A DNA stretch of 64,000 nucleotides, from assembly GCA_022605955.1 (NCBI GenBank), contig JAKCOZ010000018.1, forward strand, positions 6,642,001 through 6,706,000. Direction: 5' to 3'. Of the stretch, positions 14,499 to 27,117 are shown piece by piece; within the stretch, counting starts at the first letter, position 1; each line of letters begins with the position of its first letter. Source of the stretch: Rallus limicola. Taxonomy: Eukaryota; Chordata; Aves; Gruiformes; Rallidae. The notes beneath the pieces were generated by a model. The model was not told the origin of the DNA. It searched no databases and worked only from the letters and a program-made list of their open reading frames with translations. Position numbers and translations under genes: made by a program.

Positions 14499-16843
14499 GA
14501 AAACCTAAAAGATGTATACGTAGTTGTGTTATGTTGGGCAGGCTCTTCTCTCAAAGGTGCAGGAGATTACAATTCTCATCTGAATTTCTATCCATTTGGG
14601 TCAGAAAAGGACACCAGGAGGTTGGATCTTGACCACTCTGAAGTGTAGGAGCACCTGTAGCATGGTGTTAATTTGCCCACACAGCAGTCAGGGGCCTTGA
14701 GTGTCTGGGGAATATTAACAATGTTCAGTGAGATGCTTGGTGCTAGTCAATAAGAAAATGCTGAGAGAAAGGGAACAGTTGAAAGTTGCAGAAGTTTGGT
14801 GACTTCTTAATGAACTCTGGTGAACCTGTTACTGACACCAGGTTGCTGGTGTCCTCCTCATAGAAATACGATAGCAGCTGTTTGTGGTGGTGTGGTATTT
14901 CCTTTCACAGAAGGTCTAAATGGTCTTAAGTCTGCCTACAGGGACCTAAGATATGAAAGACCCAAGTTACATACCTTCCTCTTTCTTCTTAACATTGAAG
15001 AGGAGAGATCCTGAATGTCCACATTTTTGACACTTTCAGCGTAGTGGACTTAGCAGATTTTCCTTTTGGAGCAATTCCATTGTATAAAAAAACCATTCAA
15101 GATGAACAGATCTGGAGAGAGCGGTCAGGCACCGTCACGAGAGGCATCTGTATTGTTCTGCTCACTCTGCTGTTTTGTACAACACTCTTGGCAGAGCAGG
15201 AACCAGGCAACTAGGTCTCTTCTTGTGCTCCCAAGATATAAAAATGTCCTCTCATACCATTCTGTTCTTGCTGTTCCTTTCTGTCCTAGTATATCTAGAG
15301 CATTAAATAGACTTCAGAATTAGACTTGGGTTTTCGTTCTGCTGAGGGAACAGTTCACATCTATTAAGTTTTTCTTGTTCTGTGCCAGCCCAGCTCTAAT
15401 AAAAGGAAATTTATAACTGTGCTTCCAAACCCCAGTATGGGGGAGATGGCAGGGTATTTATTGGTTGTCTTTACTGTACATACCTGCAGGTTCTGCCCCA
15501 ACCTGATTCTTTGGTTGATCGAACCAGGAGGAGCAGATGGAGCACCAGAAAAAAGAACAAATGTCCGTCATGCAAACGGCTGCCAAAGGCTAAAACTGCC
15601 AAATCTTCATTTTTGTCTGGAAATGCAGACAGCAGTCGGTAATTCCTTTTGAAGTTATCCACCTGGCTACTCTCTGTTCCCAGGCCCACAACAGCACTGC
15701 TTTAATGACTGATCTCTTCTGTCTCACTTTTCTGCGGCTAAAGAGCACCAGTTCTGCAGAGGAGCAGAGACTGAAGATGAGAAAACCCTGTGAATCTTGC
15801 GTCTGGTACTGAGGGGAGGAGCAGCTGCTTGCAGGATGCTGGCTCTCAATGGGAGCCAGAATGTTAAGGAAAACTCAGATATGACTTAATCTCTTCACTG
15901 TTTAAGTTACGTCACATCTTTTTCTGAAGCTTCTGAACAATAGAACCAAGATCTGGAAAAAGGACCAAAATGTCAGCACTGTTGCTTTGTTACCAAGTAT
16001 GCGATGTAATGTTGGCCCTTATGTTCAGTGATTGTTGCAAGCTAGGAAGACAAATATTTCATCTTTAAGACTGGTTTGTGATTTTAGGGTCTAAAATATT
16101 TATACTCAGTGGTAAGTAAGATTTCCAAATCAAAACAGAACAAACTATCTACCTTTTCACCTGTCTGTATCTATAAATGCATTTAATATTATCACATCCC
16201 AACAGGTGTTATAGCAAATCCACTGGCACAAAAGTGCTGCACATTATTTGAATAATTTATTCCTTTTATTCTATTCTGAGCATTAACACTTACTTCATGA
16301 CTTGTGTAACATGGCTCATTAAATTTACTTGACTGGAAATTAGAAACATTAATATCGGCTTCTTATTGGTAAATTGCACTGTTGAATATATCTTTATAAT
16401 CTAAAATTAACTGAATGTCAGAAATTATCTAACCTCACAGTTCTCAGCTTATAACAGGGAAATCAATATTTTAAAGAATGAAATTACATATGTATCAGAA
16501 ACTGAGCAGCTGTGAAAGGCTCAAATAATAGGGACTGGCTTCTAACACGTAACTGTTGCATATTAAATAAATGTAACATTAACAACTACAAGGATGTTCA
16601 CTAATGCGAATTCTCTGGTTATCAAAATTAACGACCAGCATGACATTATTAATTCGTAATGCTTGTTATTCTTGAAGGATATTTGCAGTGACTGATTTAT
16701 TATGATGTCCGTATGAGTCTAAGCAATCAATAAATTTAAAAATGACAGTTATGTACAGAAATGGGAGTTGGGTGTTCAGGTGATGTCAATTCCTTACGTA
16801 AATGGTGATACACTTGCCTTGTGTGAGACTCTGGCTCAGGCAG

Positions 16844-16866
16844 GTTTTTTTGTGTGTGTGTGTGTG
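16844..16866 (+). repeat. (TG)n microsatellite after a T-run
   Basis: A T-run followed by about nine TG units, then a G-rich tail. Simple sequence. Confidence 0.9.
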
Positions 16867-17964
16867 GCAGGGGGGAGGTTGTTTTAATTTCGGGGCAAAA
16901 CTTTTGAATGCATCTTATTCTTGGAACGCAAGTATTTTTTCTCTCTTTCTGACAGATTGTCAGAGCTGACATACTGCATTCATTTTGGCATTCTAAAGGC
17001 TAAGGGCGTGCTTCCAGCTGAGACCACATTTTTTAAACTTTCTCTTTTATAGAAATAAAATAGCCTAGGAAACAAGATATTCCTGAAGTTCTGGATTTTG
17101 GGTTGATTTATTTAGGTTCCCTTGCAAATGCTTTAAGAACTAAATCACATAAACTGTGTACATTTTCAGTTTCAGTGCTATTTATTTTTTGAATAGCACT
17201 TGAGTGGAGAGATATCTGTGTATCTCTGGATAGACATACATTTCTAAGCTTGGTCAGTATGTCTAAAGACTGATGCTTTCTAAAGCCGCCTGAGATTGAT
17301 GTGTGGCCTTTGTGATCTCCGTGTTAAATGTTTCCAAAGACCTTTTTCTAAAGAGTCAGATTGATCATATCAGTCTTTAATCTTCAACTTTTTGTTGAAA
17401 TTTTGTGGCATTGATGTTTTTGAAGGTACTGCAAAGAGAGATCCCAGGCAGGCACAGGAGTTACAATGTCCTGCAGGTTACAGGGAATGAAGTCCTGTCA
17501 CACGCTCTTTGACAGCAGCAAAAAGGGCGAGATGTACAGTGATAAACCGACCACACAAAAGCTAACATGGAAGGATCAGTGCAGTTTTGTTATTGAGGAT
17601 GATTTCCCCCTCCATGTCATGCAAAGAAATTGTTTCTTCAGGTGAGAGGACATTGACAGGAGAAGGATTGTGGATAATAAACAGACTGAAACCTACATGT
17701 CAGGGCAGCGAGATTTATCTGCAAGATTTGCAGACAGATTGAATTGTTTTTGCCGTTGTTCTGTGTTTTATGTTATGAAAGATTGAGGCTTTTTTATCGT
17801 TGTTGTTAGTCACCATTCAAAAGATGTCTGCAGTAAAAAATATGTGCCAAACAGAAAAAATCACTAGTAAGTAAAATTAAAAAATGAAGAAGAACCCCAG
17901 GATGTGGAAATGCAGTTAATTACCCTCCCAAGCAACAACAAAGCATAATCTGCACTTACTAATT

Positions 17965-18055
17965 TTTGAGTTTTTGTTTGCTTGTTTTTGTTTTCCTTCC
18001 CCGCCCCCCCCCCCCCCCCCCTTCCCCCCCCCCTTTTTCCCTTGTTTCCTTCTTT
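17965..18055 (+). repeat. Polypyrimidine tract with C18 and C10 runs
   Basis: T-rich pyrimidines lead into 18 consecutive C (18004-18021), TT, then 10 C (18024-18033), then more T/C. The complementary strand therefore has long G-runs, able to form G-quadruplexes, while this strand could form an i-motif. Long homopolymers of this kind are also prone to assembly length error. Confidence 0.9.
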
Positions 18056-21000
18056 GCTACTGGTAGCATACATTAAAATTAGAAGCACTGAAGACTGACC
18101 CCCTTGCCCTCCCCTATTTTAATGTTTTCTTTCTCATACAAGCTAAGAAACTTAGTATGAAGACTTTAGCTAATTCCAGTGAATCATGCAAGCCTTAATT
18201 GGGTTTGGAAGGGTCTCCAGATCTCTCTAAGAAAGGTTAAGCATTATTTATTTGCCTTCATTACTACCCTAAGCAATGTGATTACTGAACAGGTTTGACA
18301 TTCAAACTAATTAAGGACGCGCAAAAGAGGAAAAAAGCCTTTGTATGAAATCCAAACAAAAATTCATAAAGGAGAGAAAAAAAAAAAAGAAAGGCCAGGC
18401 AAATTAAAAGTAAAAGATGTTTTCGCACTCATGCTATAAGCTTTTAAAGTAAATACAAGCTGCTTTTTTGGCATGGCATGTTTCTCTGTCTTTTAACTGC
18501 AGTCTAGCCATTCATCCCTGGTTTTCCTATTTCACGTTGTTGAAAAACCATACGAGGTGTTGATGAAGGGAAAAGATGTCCAGCATAAGTCCTTACATCT
18601 TCCTTAGGTGCCTGAAAATACCAAATCCTGCTCCCTTTACTCTGGTGAGCAGGTTTGGACCCCAAGGATTTCACAAGGTGTTAATCACCTTCCTGAAAAA
18701 CAGGCTTTCCTGTTTGCTGTCCAGCCCCTGCGTGGGTAAAATAAGGGAGAAGGGAAGGGAAGGTCTTTCCCCTTTAATAACTGAGGCAACAAGACAAATC
18801 TGTTGGGCCGTAAACACAAATGTTTTGCTTAGGTTCTGCAAACACTCCCTCCTACTGCAGAACTGGAAATGACAGGGTATCCAACATCGATGCAGTATTG
18901 AGAACAGAGTTGTCTCTGCTCAGTTATACCAGAATTACAGTAAATTATTTAGTTCTAATGAAATAAAATCACATGGACATTGGAAAATATAAAAAGTGCC
19001 CCTGCACCCTTCTTATTTAGCAGGGAAGAGATGCAGAATGCCTCTTGCTAGTTCTGTGTTTGAGATCCATCTCTGAAAAAGGATAGGAATTGTAGGCAAG
19101 TACTTTTCTAACTTAAAACCACATGGTAAGCATGTCTTTTTAAGTAATTCATAATGTATTAAGTAATAGATAAGTTTTGATTTCATTTCATTAACAAAAT
19201 ACCTAAATTTGACCTTACCAGATACTATACTGATTCTTGAAGACGCTAAATTATTTTCTCTTATGTACTTTATATCCCCCCAGATAATTCGACTGCACAG
19301 TTGTGAACTGTATAGAAAAAATATAGGGTTCTTTTTACTATCAGATCAGTCTAGTTCTATCAAAAATAGGAAAAAAAAAATACGCATTGTGGGTATTTAC
19401 TCATGAAAACATGGTACTAGTTTTATGTGGATATTTTAATATATTGTGAATTCCTGCAATATATTTGGATTTAAATTCTCATAAAATATTTAAAGATTTT
19501 TTTTCAAAAACAAAAATTGTCTTTTTCACAATTCAAAAAGGATGTTACCAAGTTAGCACATTATTTAACAATTTTTTCTTCTTTTTCCTTTTTTTTCCTA
19601 ATACTATTTTAATATCCTAGTGGAAATGGTTTTCTGTTCTGGGAGATTTTCATTCATTTCAGCTTAAATATTTTTCATTTTTCATGTCAAATGTTGGGCA
19701 TTAATTTCTTTTTTTTTTTTTTCTTCCATCAAGATGTCTGGAAAAATAAAATCTAAACACATCAGCTCAGCAGCCAGCTCCCCTCTGAAATATGTAGATC
19801 TGGCATGATGAGGAATCAGGATAGTAAGCAATGATTTGACACTTTCAACGTTTGTGTGTTTTGATGATCATTCTGATTCACTGTGTACAAAGCATAATTG
19901 ATTTAGCTGATGTTTTATTTAAAAGCGTAAAATTAATACTTGGACCACACTGAATGTATAGCTCGGAGACCTGATAAAGTGTAAGTATGAGGTTCCTGCG
20001 TGGTACGCGCTCTGCAGATTTGGACTCCTGCACTTTGCTTGCTACAACAGGTAGGATCCAACAATATATATGTCTATGAAACATTCCCTGCTTTGCACTG
20101 TGTTTGTTGCACTCAGGCCACTTTGTCTCGAGGAATTAAGGTTGCCATAGCTTTCACATAGTATGAATTAAGAAGGATGCATTGGAATTTCTAAATACAT
20201 TTGTCAAAGAGACAATGAACCTACTGCCTCAGGTCAGTATCCCCGTCTCTCCTTGGAGAAAGAAGTGCCGCCCGGCTGTCCCAAAACAGTGGAGTAAAGG
20301 CAGCAAACTCCCTGTAGTCATACTCTGGGGACATGGCACTGCCGATATCCCTGATACCTGCCAGCAGTTTGCAACTAGAGGTTTTACGAGATTGTCTAGG
20401 GCCCTTTACCTTTCAACTGTTGTTAAATTAGATGTTAAGTATCACATCAACAGTATTGTAATACCTGTGTAATATCATCAGTTGGTAACTGAAAAACACA
20501 ATGTAACTGGAGTGCTTTCTTACGGTTATTTCAAAGGACCAAGTGACAGAACGTGAGAACAGTAAATGAAACTTTCCCTTTAGAGAACCGAGCTAACAAC
20601 ATCATCTATAGTTTTTCAGGCTAATCAAAGGCCTATGAGAAGGTAGGATTTAGAAATTAAGTTTCCAGGCCTTAAATAGCCATGGGTTAACCTAATTTTT
20701 TCATTAATTGCAGACCATGTAGAACCCTGGACTGAGCATACAGCTAAACACTCCTGTGTTTTGGAAATGAGCACCTTTAAGCTGCTTATCATATTTCTGT
20801 GCACATCATTAGGTATCAGCCCTCAGCAGCTATGATTAGGGCAAACAGGCACCCACAGCCTACCTGCAAGGACTGTGTGAAATAATGAAGGAACAGTATG
20901 TCAGAAGTAGAGTGCCTTTGTAGCCAGCTGGTGCCTGATGAATTTTCAGCAAAGCGGAGGAAGGCAGTGCCTGTGGCCCTGTACGTATTGCTTGGTTTTG

Positions 21001-21098
21001 TTGCTGCACCAATTATGGTAAGGTATTGCCAGCACAAAATGCAGTAAGGCATTTTCTGGGCCCTTGGAGGAAAGAGAGGCTAGTTATTAGTTGGCTGA

Positions 21099-21174
21099 AG
21101 AATCACAGAATTAATGGTTGGAAGGGACCTCTACAGATCATCGAGTTCAACTCCCCTGCCAAAGCAGGTTCCTT
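21099..21174 (-). mobile_element. CR1 LINE 3' end fragment, antisense
   Basis: The sequence begins agaatcacagaattaatgg, then ttggaagggacctctacaga and 'ctcccctgccaaagcaggtt'. This is the reverse complement of a CR1 3' UTR and its terminal repeats. Only about 75 bp is present. It abuts a second, different CR1 copy. Confidence 0.9.
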
Positions 21175-21184
21175 AAGTGTATCG

Positions 21185-21440
21185 TAGAATCATAGAATGG
21201 TTAGGGTTGGAAGGAACCCACTCTTCTGCCATGGCCAGGGATACCTCTCACTAGACCAGGCTGCTCAAGGCTCCATTCAGCCTGGTCTTGAACATGTCCA
21301 GGGAGGGGGCAGCCACCACCTTCATTGGCAACCTGTGCCAGTATCTTACCACCCTTGTGAAGAATTTCTTCCTAATATCCAATCTAAATCTACCCCCTTC
21401 CAATTGAAAACCATTCCCCCTTGTCCTATCACTACATTTG
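21185..21440 (-). mobile_element. CR1 LINE 3' end, antisense, second copy
   Basis: It starts with tagaatcatagaatggttag, the complement of the CR1 tail, then runs through 'aggctccattcagcctggtc', 'tccagggagggggcagccac' and 'aagaatttcttcctaatatc' into the ORF2 end. The internal sequence differs from the neighbour at 21099, so it belongs to another subfamily and is an independent insertion. The 156-codon plus-strand frame at 21197-21667 is an antisense read of this element plus flanking DNA, not a gene. Confidence 0.93.
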
Positions 21441-24078
21441 TAGATGTTTTCTTTCTTTTAATTTCTTACTCTCTGCAAGGGATTTGGCTTCCGTTTTGGC
21501 TTTTTTTTTTTTACCAACCCACCAACACACCAACCTCCCCATTGTTTCTGTCTGATTTTGTATCAGTTAGATTTTCAACAGGACATTCCTATAAGACAAA
21601 TAGACCAACAAGCATTATTTCATTGGAACCAGCTCCTTTTCTGACTGCTACAGTTTATTATGGTTAGTCCATTATAAATTACATGGTGTCTCCAGGGACC
21701 TGTTCTGCACTTGAAATAACACAAGACTGCTGTCATGCATAATGCTGCAGAGAGCTGCTAAATTTATATCCACTAAAAATGTGCTTTACGTTATAGAGTG
21801 ACCCACTTTAACTTTGATGCATAAATGGGTTGCTTTTTCTTTTAAGTATTATCTGCTATTTTCTGTTTGTCCACGGTTTTAACTCGCTCAGAAAAAGCCC
21901 TTGGAAAATCTGTTATTTGTGCTTCATGTATAGCGTGATTCTCATTAGTTTATAAAACTTGGACATACTTCCAAATTCCCCTAGAGACAAAGTATGCAAA
22001 GGGCAATTTTGTCTGCCAGCCCATGTAAATTCTCTCAGACTACATAAACAGACAGCAGTGGCAGATTGGCTCCCGGAGCTTATGGTTTCTTCTGCTCCTA
22101 AGCAGTTTGTACAGCAAGTAGAGAGAAAAGCCTGTGAAGTACGAGTTGCCCTAACATATAGATAATGGCAGTTTACTTGTATATCTTCAAAATGTGCCTT
22201 ATGAGACAATTTTAAAAGCCTTTTTCTTTTGCTTTTTTTTTTCCTGAGGTGCACTGCAAGAATAAGAATCCTTCCAAATTCCAGCAAGATTTTAACAAAA
22301 TTTTTAAAACAAAACATATCTATCTGAATCTATGTTGAAGTTTTACCATCTTAGAGGGGAGAAAGAGAGCAGATTGAGACTTAAAATGCTTCCAGGATAT
22401 GATATACTATGAAATATTATCTACAAGAAGTACATCCACAGGAATTCTGCCATAAAGCTTTAGTGCATCATAAGAAAAATATATGGCAAGATTATTATTC
22501 TACTAATTGATTTGGCTTCTTGACATGGTTAAATAGCTGATAATCCATCCACTGAGTAGGTATTTATAAGTGAACATAAGGAAGAAAAGAGACAAGAAAA
22601 AAAAGACTTCTGGCTTGGGTTTTTTTCTAAATAATCTTAAAATGGTAAGAAATGGTCACCAGCAGTTATATATACCTTTCAGGTGAATAACATCTCCTTG
22701 GTCATTAGTGATTCCACACAATCTAGGCAGTTGAACGGCGTGATCATTTTAGCTCCCTTCCACATCAAATTATTCTATCGTATCTTTTTTTTTTTTTCCT
22801 GAGAGTATGTCATCCATTAGTCTTGAAATTTGTGGAAGTGATGTGCAGTGATAATGGACTCTTCTGGACCATAAGCTTAATTTCCTTTCTTGGACAGGCA
22901 GAGGTGGTTGATGAAAGTGTGTACTCATCCTCCAGATGTCTTGGCACAATGTTATATTTAGCTGAATGTTGGGGTGAAATTATGCATCAGTGATGGCTTT
23001 TGCAATAGTAAAAGTCAAGCTGTTCCAGCTGTTACTCTTCCTTCCTTTGGTGTCCTTAAGAAAATAGCCCTCTCTCCCTTTACAAAAGAAGAGGAGTTGC
23101 TTAAGGAACCCCAGGGAAGGATGCTGAACTGAATCTGAATGCTCCTTCTCTTTCATCATTCAAAAGAGTGCAGAGGTGAATCTCAAACATCTCAATGCTT
23201 CTTTTAAAGTTTCAAACTCAGAATGGTTATCCTGATCTTCTTTAAGCATTGTGTATCCAGGCCCCTTATTTTTTTAAGTTGGATGTATCTGTTACTGACA
23301 GTGCACAGAAAGTAAAGTCTAAATAAGGTTTGTTCACCTGGAGACTTGAAGGGCTGCTAAATCACATACTAAACCATTTTCTGTAACAAATACTTTCTTT
23401 ACTTAAGCAGTTTGCTAAACCTATATTTCTTTTGTCTGCATAAAACCCTCTGTTTACATGAGGTGTTTGCAGCTTGCTTTTGGCTCTAAAGTATTGCACC
23501 AAGAAGATATACCTAGATGAGAGTCAAAGAAATGCACAATATGAATATTGCCATGTCAAATGAAGTTAGTAAAACTAGAGTTTGGGGCAAAGTTTTCTGA
23601 TCTTAAAACTTGAACCATTCCTTGCAGGCTGTGCGAAGTCTGGGAGCTAATAAGCTCCTCTTGATCACTTGGACATCATGAAGTTCATGCATAACCTGAA
23701 GGTTTAGAAATAATGAAAACAAGGGGTTTAAAGCTGATTTTAATGAATAACCGGAGCTTTCTTTGGTTAGCTTTGGAATGGAAAAAGGTTAATGTAGGCT
23801 GTAATTACTGATCTGTGAAGACAACTGGAAATGTAGTATTATTTTGCTTTCTTGTTTGGGCTATTCCTGGGTAGGGAAATAGTTCAACAATTTAATGAAG
23901 ATCCCTGTGAGACAGAAACACAAGCACTTCTTTGCTAGATCTGACAATTACAGAGGAGGTACTAAAATAATCCAGGGGTCTTTTCAGCTTTCATAAATAT
24001 CAGTACAAGGGGCTAAGAATACGAAAGTCAGGTTTAGCAGGATTCTTTTGATGTGAGTAGTAGTTTTCTGTGATTAGG
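21441..24078. other. Intergenic region, no gene supported
   Basis: AT-rich DNA with several T-runs. The 134-codon minus frame at 21913-22317 and its plus-strand overlap 21959-22165 lack splice and domain support, and I reject them as genes. Nothing else is recognised. Confidence 0.55.
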
Positions 24079-24235
24079 GAGCATCAGCTTTGTGGAAGAG
24101 GGCCTGGGAGGCCTTGGGGACAGTGACCTGGCTGCAGGTCTGCAGCGTGCCCTTGAAGCAATGAGGCCAACTGCATATTGGGCAGTATTAGGAAGGCCAT
24201 AGCCATCAGCTAAAGGAGGAAACCTCTCTTGACAT
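24079..24235 (+). mobile_element. Old CR1 LINE internal fragment, sense
   Basis: Blocks 'cagctttgtggaagagggcc', 'gcagcgtgcccttgaagcaa' and 'gaggccaactgcatattggg', followed by 'aggccatagccatcagctaa', line up in order with the CR1 ORF2 stretch encoding the conserved C-terminal region upstream of the 3' end. It is strongly diverged and lacks a CR1 3' tail, so it is an old, doubly truncated copy. The match is from memory of the CR1 pattern. Confidence 0.7.
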
Positions 24236-27117
24236 ATGATGGCTATGTTTAAATGCCACACATTGTTAAAAGCTGGTTAAAAACAGATGATCTGTTCAAA
24301 CTATTGCTCCAAAGGCAAATTGTTAATTTTGCCTCATTTTTTCATCTCACTGATAATAGCATAGAAAATTCAGTGCAACTGGGATTACTTTGAGTGCCAT
24401 AAAAGCAATGTCTTTAAGTTCATTGTTCATACAAGTACTTCCCAAAATTATGGGTATGTTCTACATTTACAGTGTCACATTATACTGCAGTATAACCAAA
24501 GGACACCTTTTATTTTTGGTCAGACTTATCTCTTTCCTCATTTTTGTGGAAATATAAAATGAATGGAACCTCAATGTTAAGAAAATGAAGTCTTTAAAGT
24601 AATCCATGTGGTTCATATTAATTGAAGTAATAACCCAAATGTAAGGAAAAATGCTGTCCAAGCATTTAGTCCCATTATGTGAAACCAGAGCCTACTTGCC
24701 TGCAGAGGTGTCATTCAGATTCCTAAGCACTGAATGTTTTATGGGGTTTTAGGTTTTAAAATTCAGGGTAGCCTTTTTCATACAAGCAACACGCTACCAC
24801 ATGATTTGCTAGTTTTTGCAGAAGTTGCATAAAAGAATCAATTTTCTTTGTTTTGTCAGACAACTGCTATTCTATATCTTAATACTTGGTGTCTTAACTA
24901 CCTCTCAGGTCCCTTGTCCACCACTGTAATATCACACAGTTTTCACCTTTTAAGGACAGGAAAGGAAAAACTGTACTCCTGCCAACTTTCACTCATTGAT
25001 GTTGTGTGTTAAGAGACAATACCCATGATTTAGTTTTTGTGAAGATGTTTCTCCTTTTGGTTTGAATTTGCCTCCTAGTCATTTTAATACAACAGTGGCT
25101 GTTGCTGTTAAGCTTTTCGATAGTACTCATCATTCTACAGAACTCTATTGCATCTCCCTTTCATCTCTCTCTTTACTTAACCTGGGTAATGATACTGCTG
25201 AAGATTTAAAATATGAGTGGAAAGATCACTGACTCTCTCTGCTGTGCATTTGGTATTTGGTTGTGTTAGGAGTGTTAACAGAAGCATCATAAACACTTTC
25301 AGTTACAGGAATGCTTTCCTCATAAGGCTTTTATTTAGGAAGCTGGAAACAAAAAGCAAATGACCTAATGGTAGTCATATTTACCAGCAACCTTATTTGT
25401 GTTAGCTTTGAAGTATTTACTTGAGCAAGTGATTTGATGATATGTGGTGGTCTGAGCCACCATTCCTATGAAAGTGTGTTGATACAATTATGCACTGAAG
25501 AGATCTTGGAGACTGTGGTCATGTGAATGTACTGGTAATTAAGAAAGAGAAGACAGAAGTGGCAAGATGTATAAGTCTAGGGTGTTCTGTGCCAACAGAG
25601 GTGACAATATTTTTGAATTTTTGGACCGCTTTCAGTGAATTTATCCCTATTATATTATTGACAACCTGCCTCCCACAGGTGCCACCCATTTGGTTGCACT
25701 ACAGCTGGCAGTTACTGTTCTTGAGAATCACATAGGGGTTCTAGGATTTTATGTTTTAAAGGAGTGGATGGAAAACACAGAGAGAAAGGGCAGAACTATA
25801 GCAACTCTACTTCCTCTCGCGCTTTAGAAACAAGGGAGATAAAACATACACCTAAGTGGGAAGAAAACTGAAGGAAACCAAGGGGTGGCAGTGTAGGAAA
25901 AAGTACAAAAAGTTCTTTTAATGGAGCTGTATGGTGGTGAGAGGGGCAAGGTCATCGGCTGAAGATAATGAAAGTCTTTTTAGAGGTCTGTTGACATTTC
26001 TTTGTAAGATCCCTGCTTTACCTCTGTAAGAGTTGTTCCTGCTGCCTTGTTATGTGGTGTGGTTTGCACTGTCCCTGTTATCTTTCTTAATACCTTAAAG
26101 ACTCCTCCTGTGGCTCCTTGGCTGGGGTTTAGAAGGATGTTTGGAAATACAGGATCTTGGTCTGGTCCAAATGGCCCAGTGTGCTCCTCTGCAAATCATT
26201 CCTTGCCTGAAGCTCAATTTGCTTGAGCTCCTTGCAGCAGCTACAAGGAAAGGTTTAACTAGGGTTTAGATAAATTGCTTGCTTGTTTACCCTAGTCTGA
26301 AGGAAACCTGTACTCCATGGGAGTATTTAGGTTTTGTCTATGAGAACGTGTCTCCTCTGGGCCATAAGAAAAGTCTTTAGAAACGGGAGGGAAGGCTGCC
26401 TGAAAAATAGAAGCTCTGTTAAAATTGCAGAGGTTTGACATTTGTTCTTTATTCTGCACTGAAACAAATTAAGACCGTGCAAATTAAGTTTGTGAAAACA
26501 TCAGAGAGAGCAACAATGGAGTAGCTGCTGGGAGCCTGAGGTTCGAGATGTTGTTCTTCCTGATTCGTTAACGTCATGGGCAATGTTCCAAATCACCCTT
26601 CATTAGTTTGATGAATATTTAAAGAAATACGGGAAGTGGCACAGAATGCCAATATCCCAACGACTAGGACTTCCACCTAAGGTATTAGAGAGATGGGTGT
26701 TTGTCTTCCTTCTGTGTAAATCCTTGTTCTGACTATTACTCCTCACTATTCCAGCACTGAAAAACCCTTCTTAATTATATGTCTTTGTGAAAAAATGTTT
26801 CAGAGGATCTTTGTATATTAAAAGCCATTTATTTTGAAAATATATCAGTGTGTTTTGATATTCAAGAGCAATATAGCTTCCTCTGAATGCTTTGGAAAGC
26901 TTCACAGGCAGGCACTAAACATTCAGCAGATAGACATAATTCTGTGATCAAACCAATTGGAAATGGGTTTGATTATACTCTCCCTTATCCCAGAGAGATG
27001 TAGTGTCTCTTAAATGCTGAGGTGACATAAGTAAGGTAAATGGTAGTTTATTATTCATTCTATGTAAATGAAAGCTTCCCTCAGATTTATGGCAAATATT
27101 TAAAAAAAAAATCACAG
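24236..27117. other. Intergenic region upstream of the unknown exon
   Basis: AT-rich DNA without a supported gene. If 27118-27337 is a genuine last exon on the + strand, its upstream exons should lie here or further left. I did not find a convincing one. Confidence 0.5.

Larger units (their letters stand above)
8718..14520 (+). other. GABRB1: Probable GABRB1 3' UTR and near-downstream region
   Basis: No further coding frame follows the stop codon. The region is AT-rich and carries AATAAA hexamers at 10073, 10195, 10347, 11015, 12269 and 14493. The last is followed about 30 bp on by a GT-rich stretch, as expected for cleavage. The UTR could end at the cluster near 10.1-10.4 kb or extend to about 14.5 kb in brain transcripts. 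The extent is inferred from signals alone. Short reading frames such as 8834-9052, 10562-10841 and 13366-13593 lie inside it and look like chance. Confidence 0.45.
14521..21098. other. Intergenic region, no gene supported
   Basis: Open frames here (14820-15014, 15066-15323, 15419-15652, 18576-18872, 20182-20472) have no start, splice or domain support. Two sub-blocks, about 16150-16740 and 17400-17760, have mixed composition, homeodomain-like ATTA/TAAT sites and few simple repeats. They look like candidate conserved non-coding elements. Simple repeats are listed separately. Confidence 0.5.

Noticed and set aside
21197..21667. Longest open frame in the window (156 codons, plus strand)
   Set aside because: Its first half is the antisense read of a CR1 3' end and the rest is T-rich flank. 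It has no domain or splice logic.
21913..22317. 134-codon minus-strand frame
   Set aside because: Composition is mixed with a lysine/arginine run from a T-rich tract. It has no acceptor, start context or recognisable family, and it overlaps a similar plus-strand frame.
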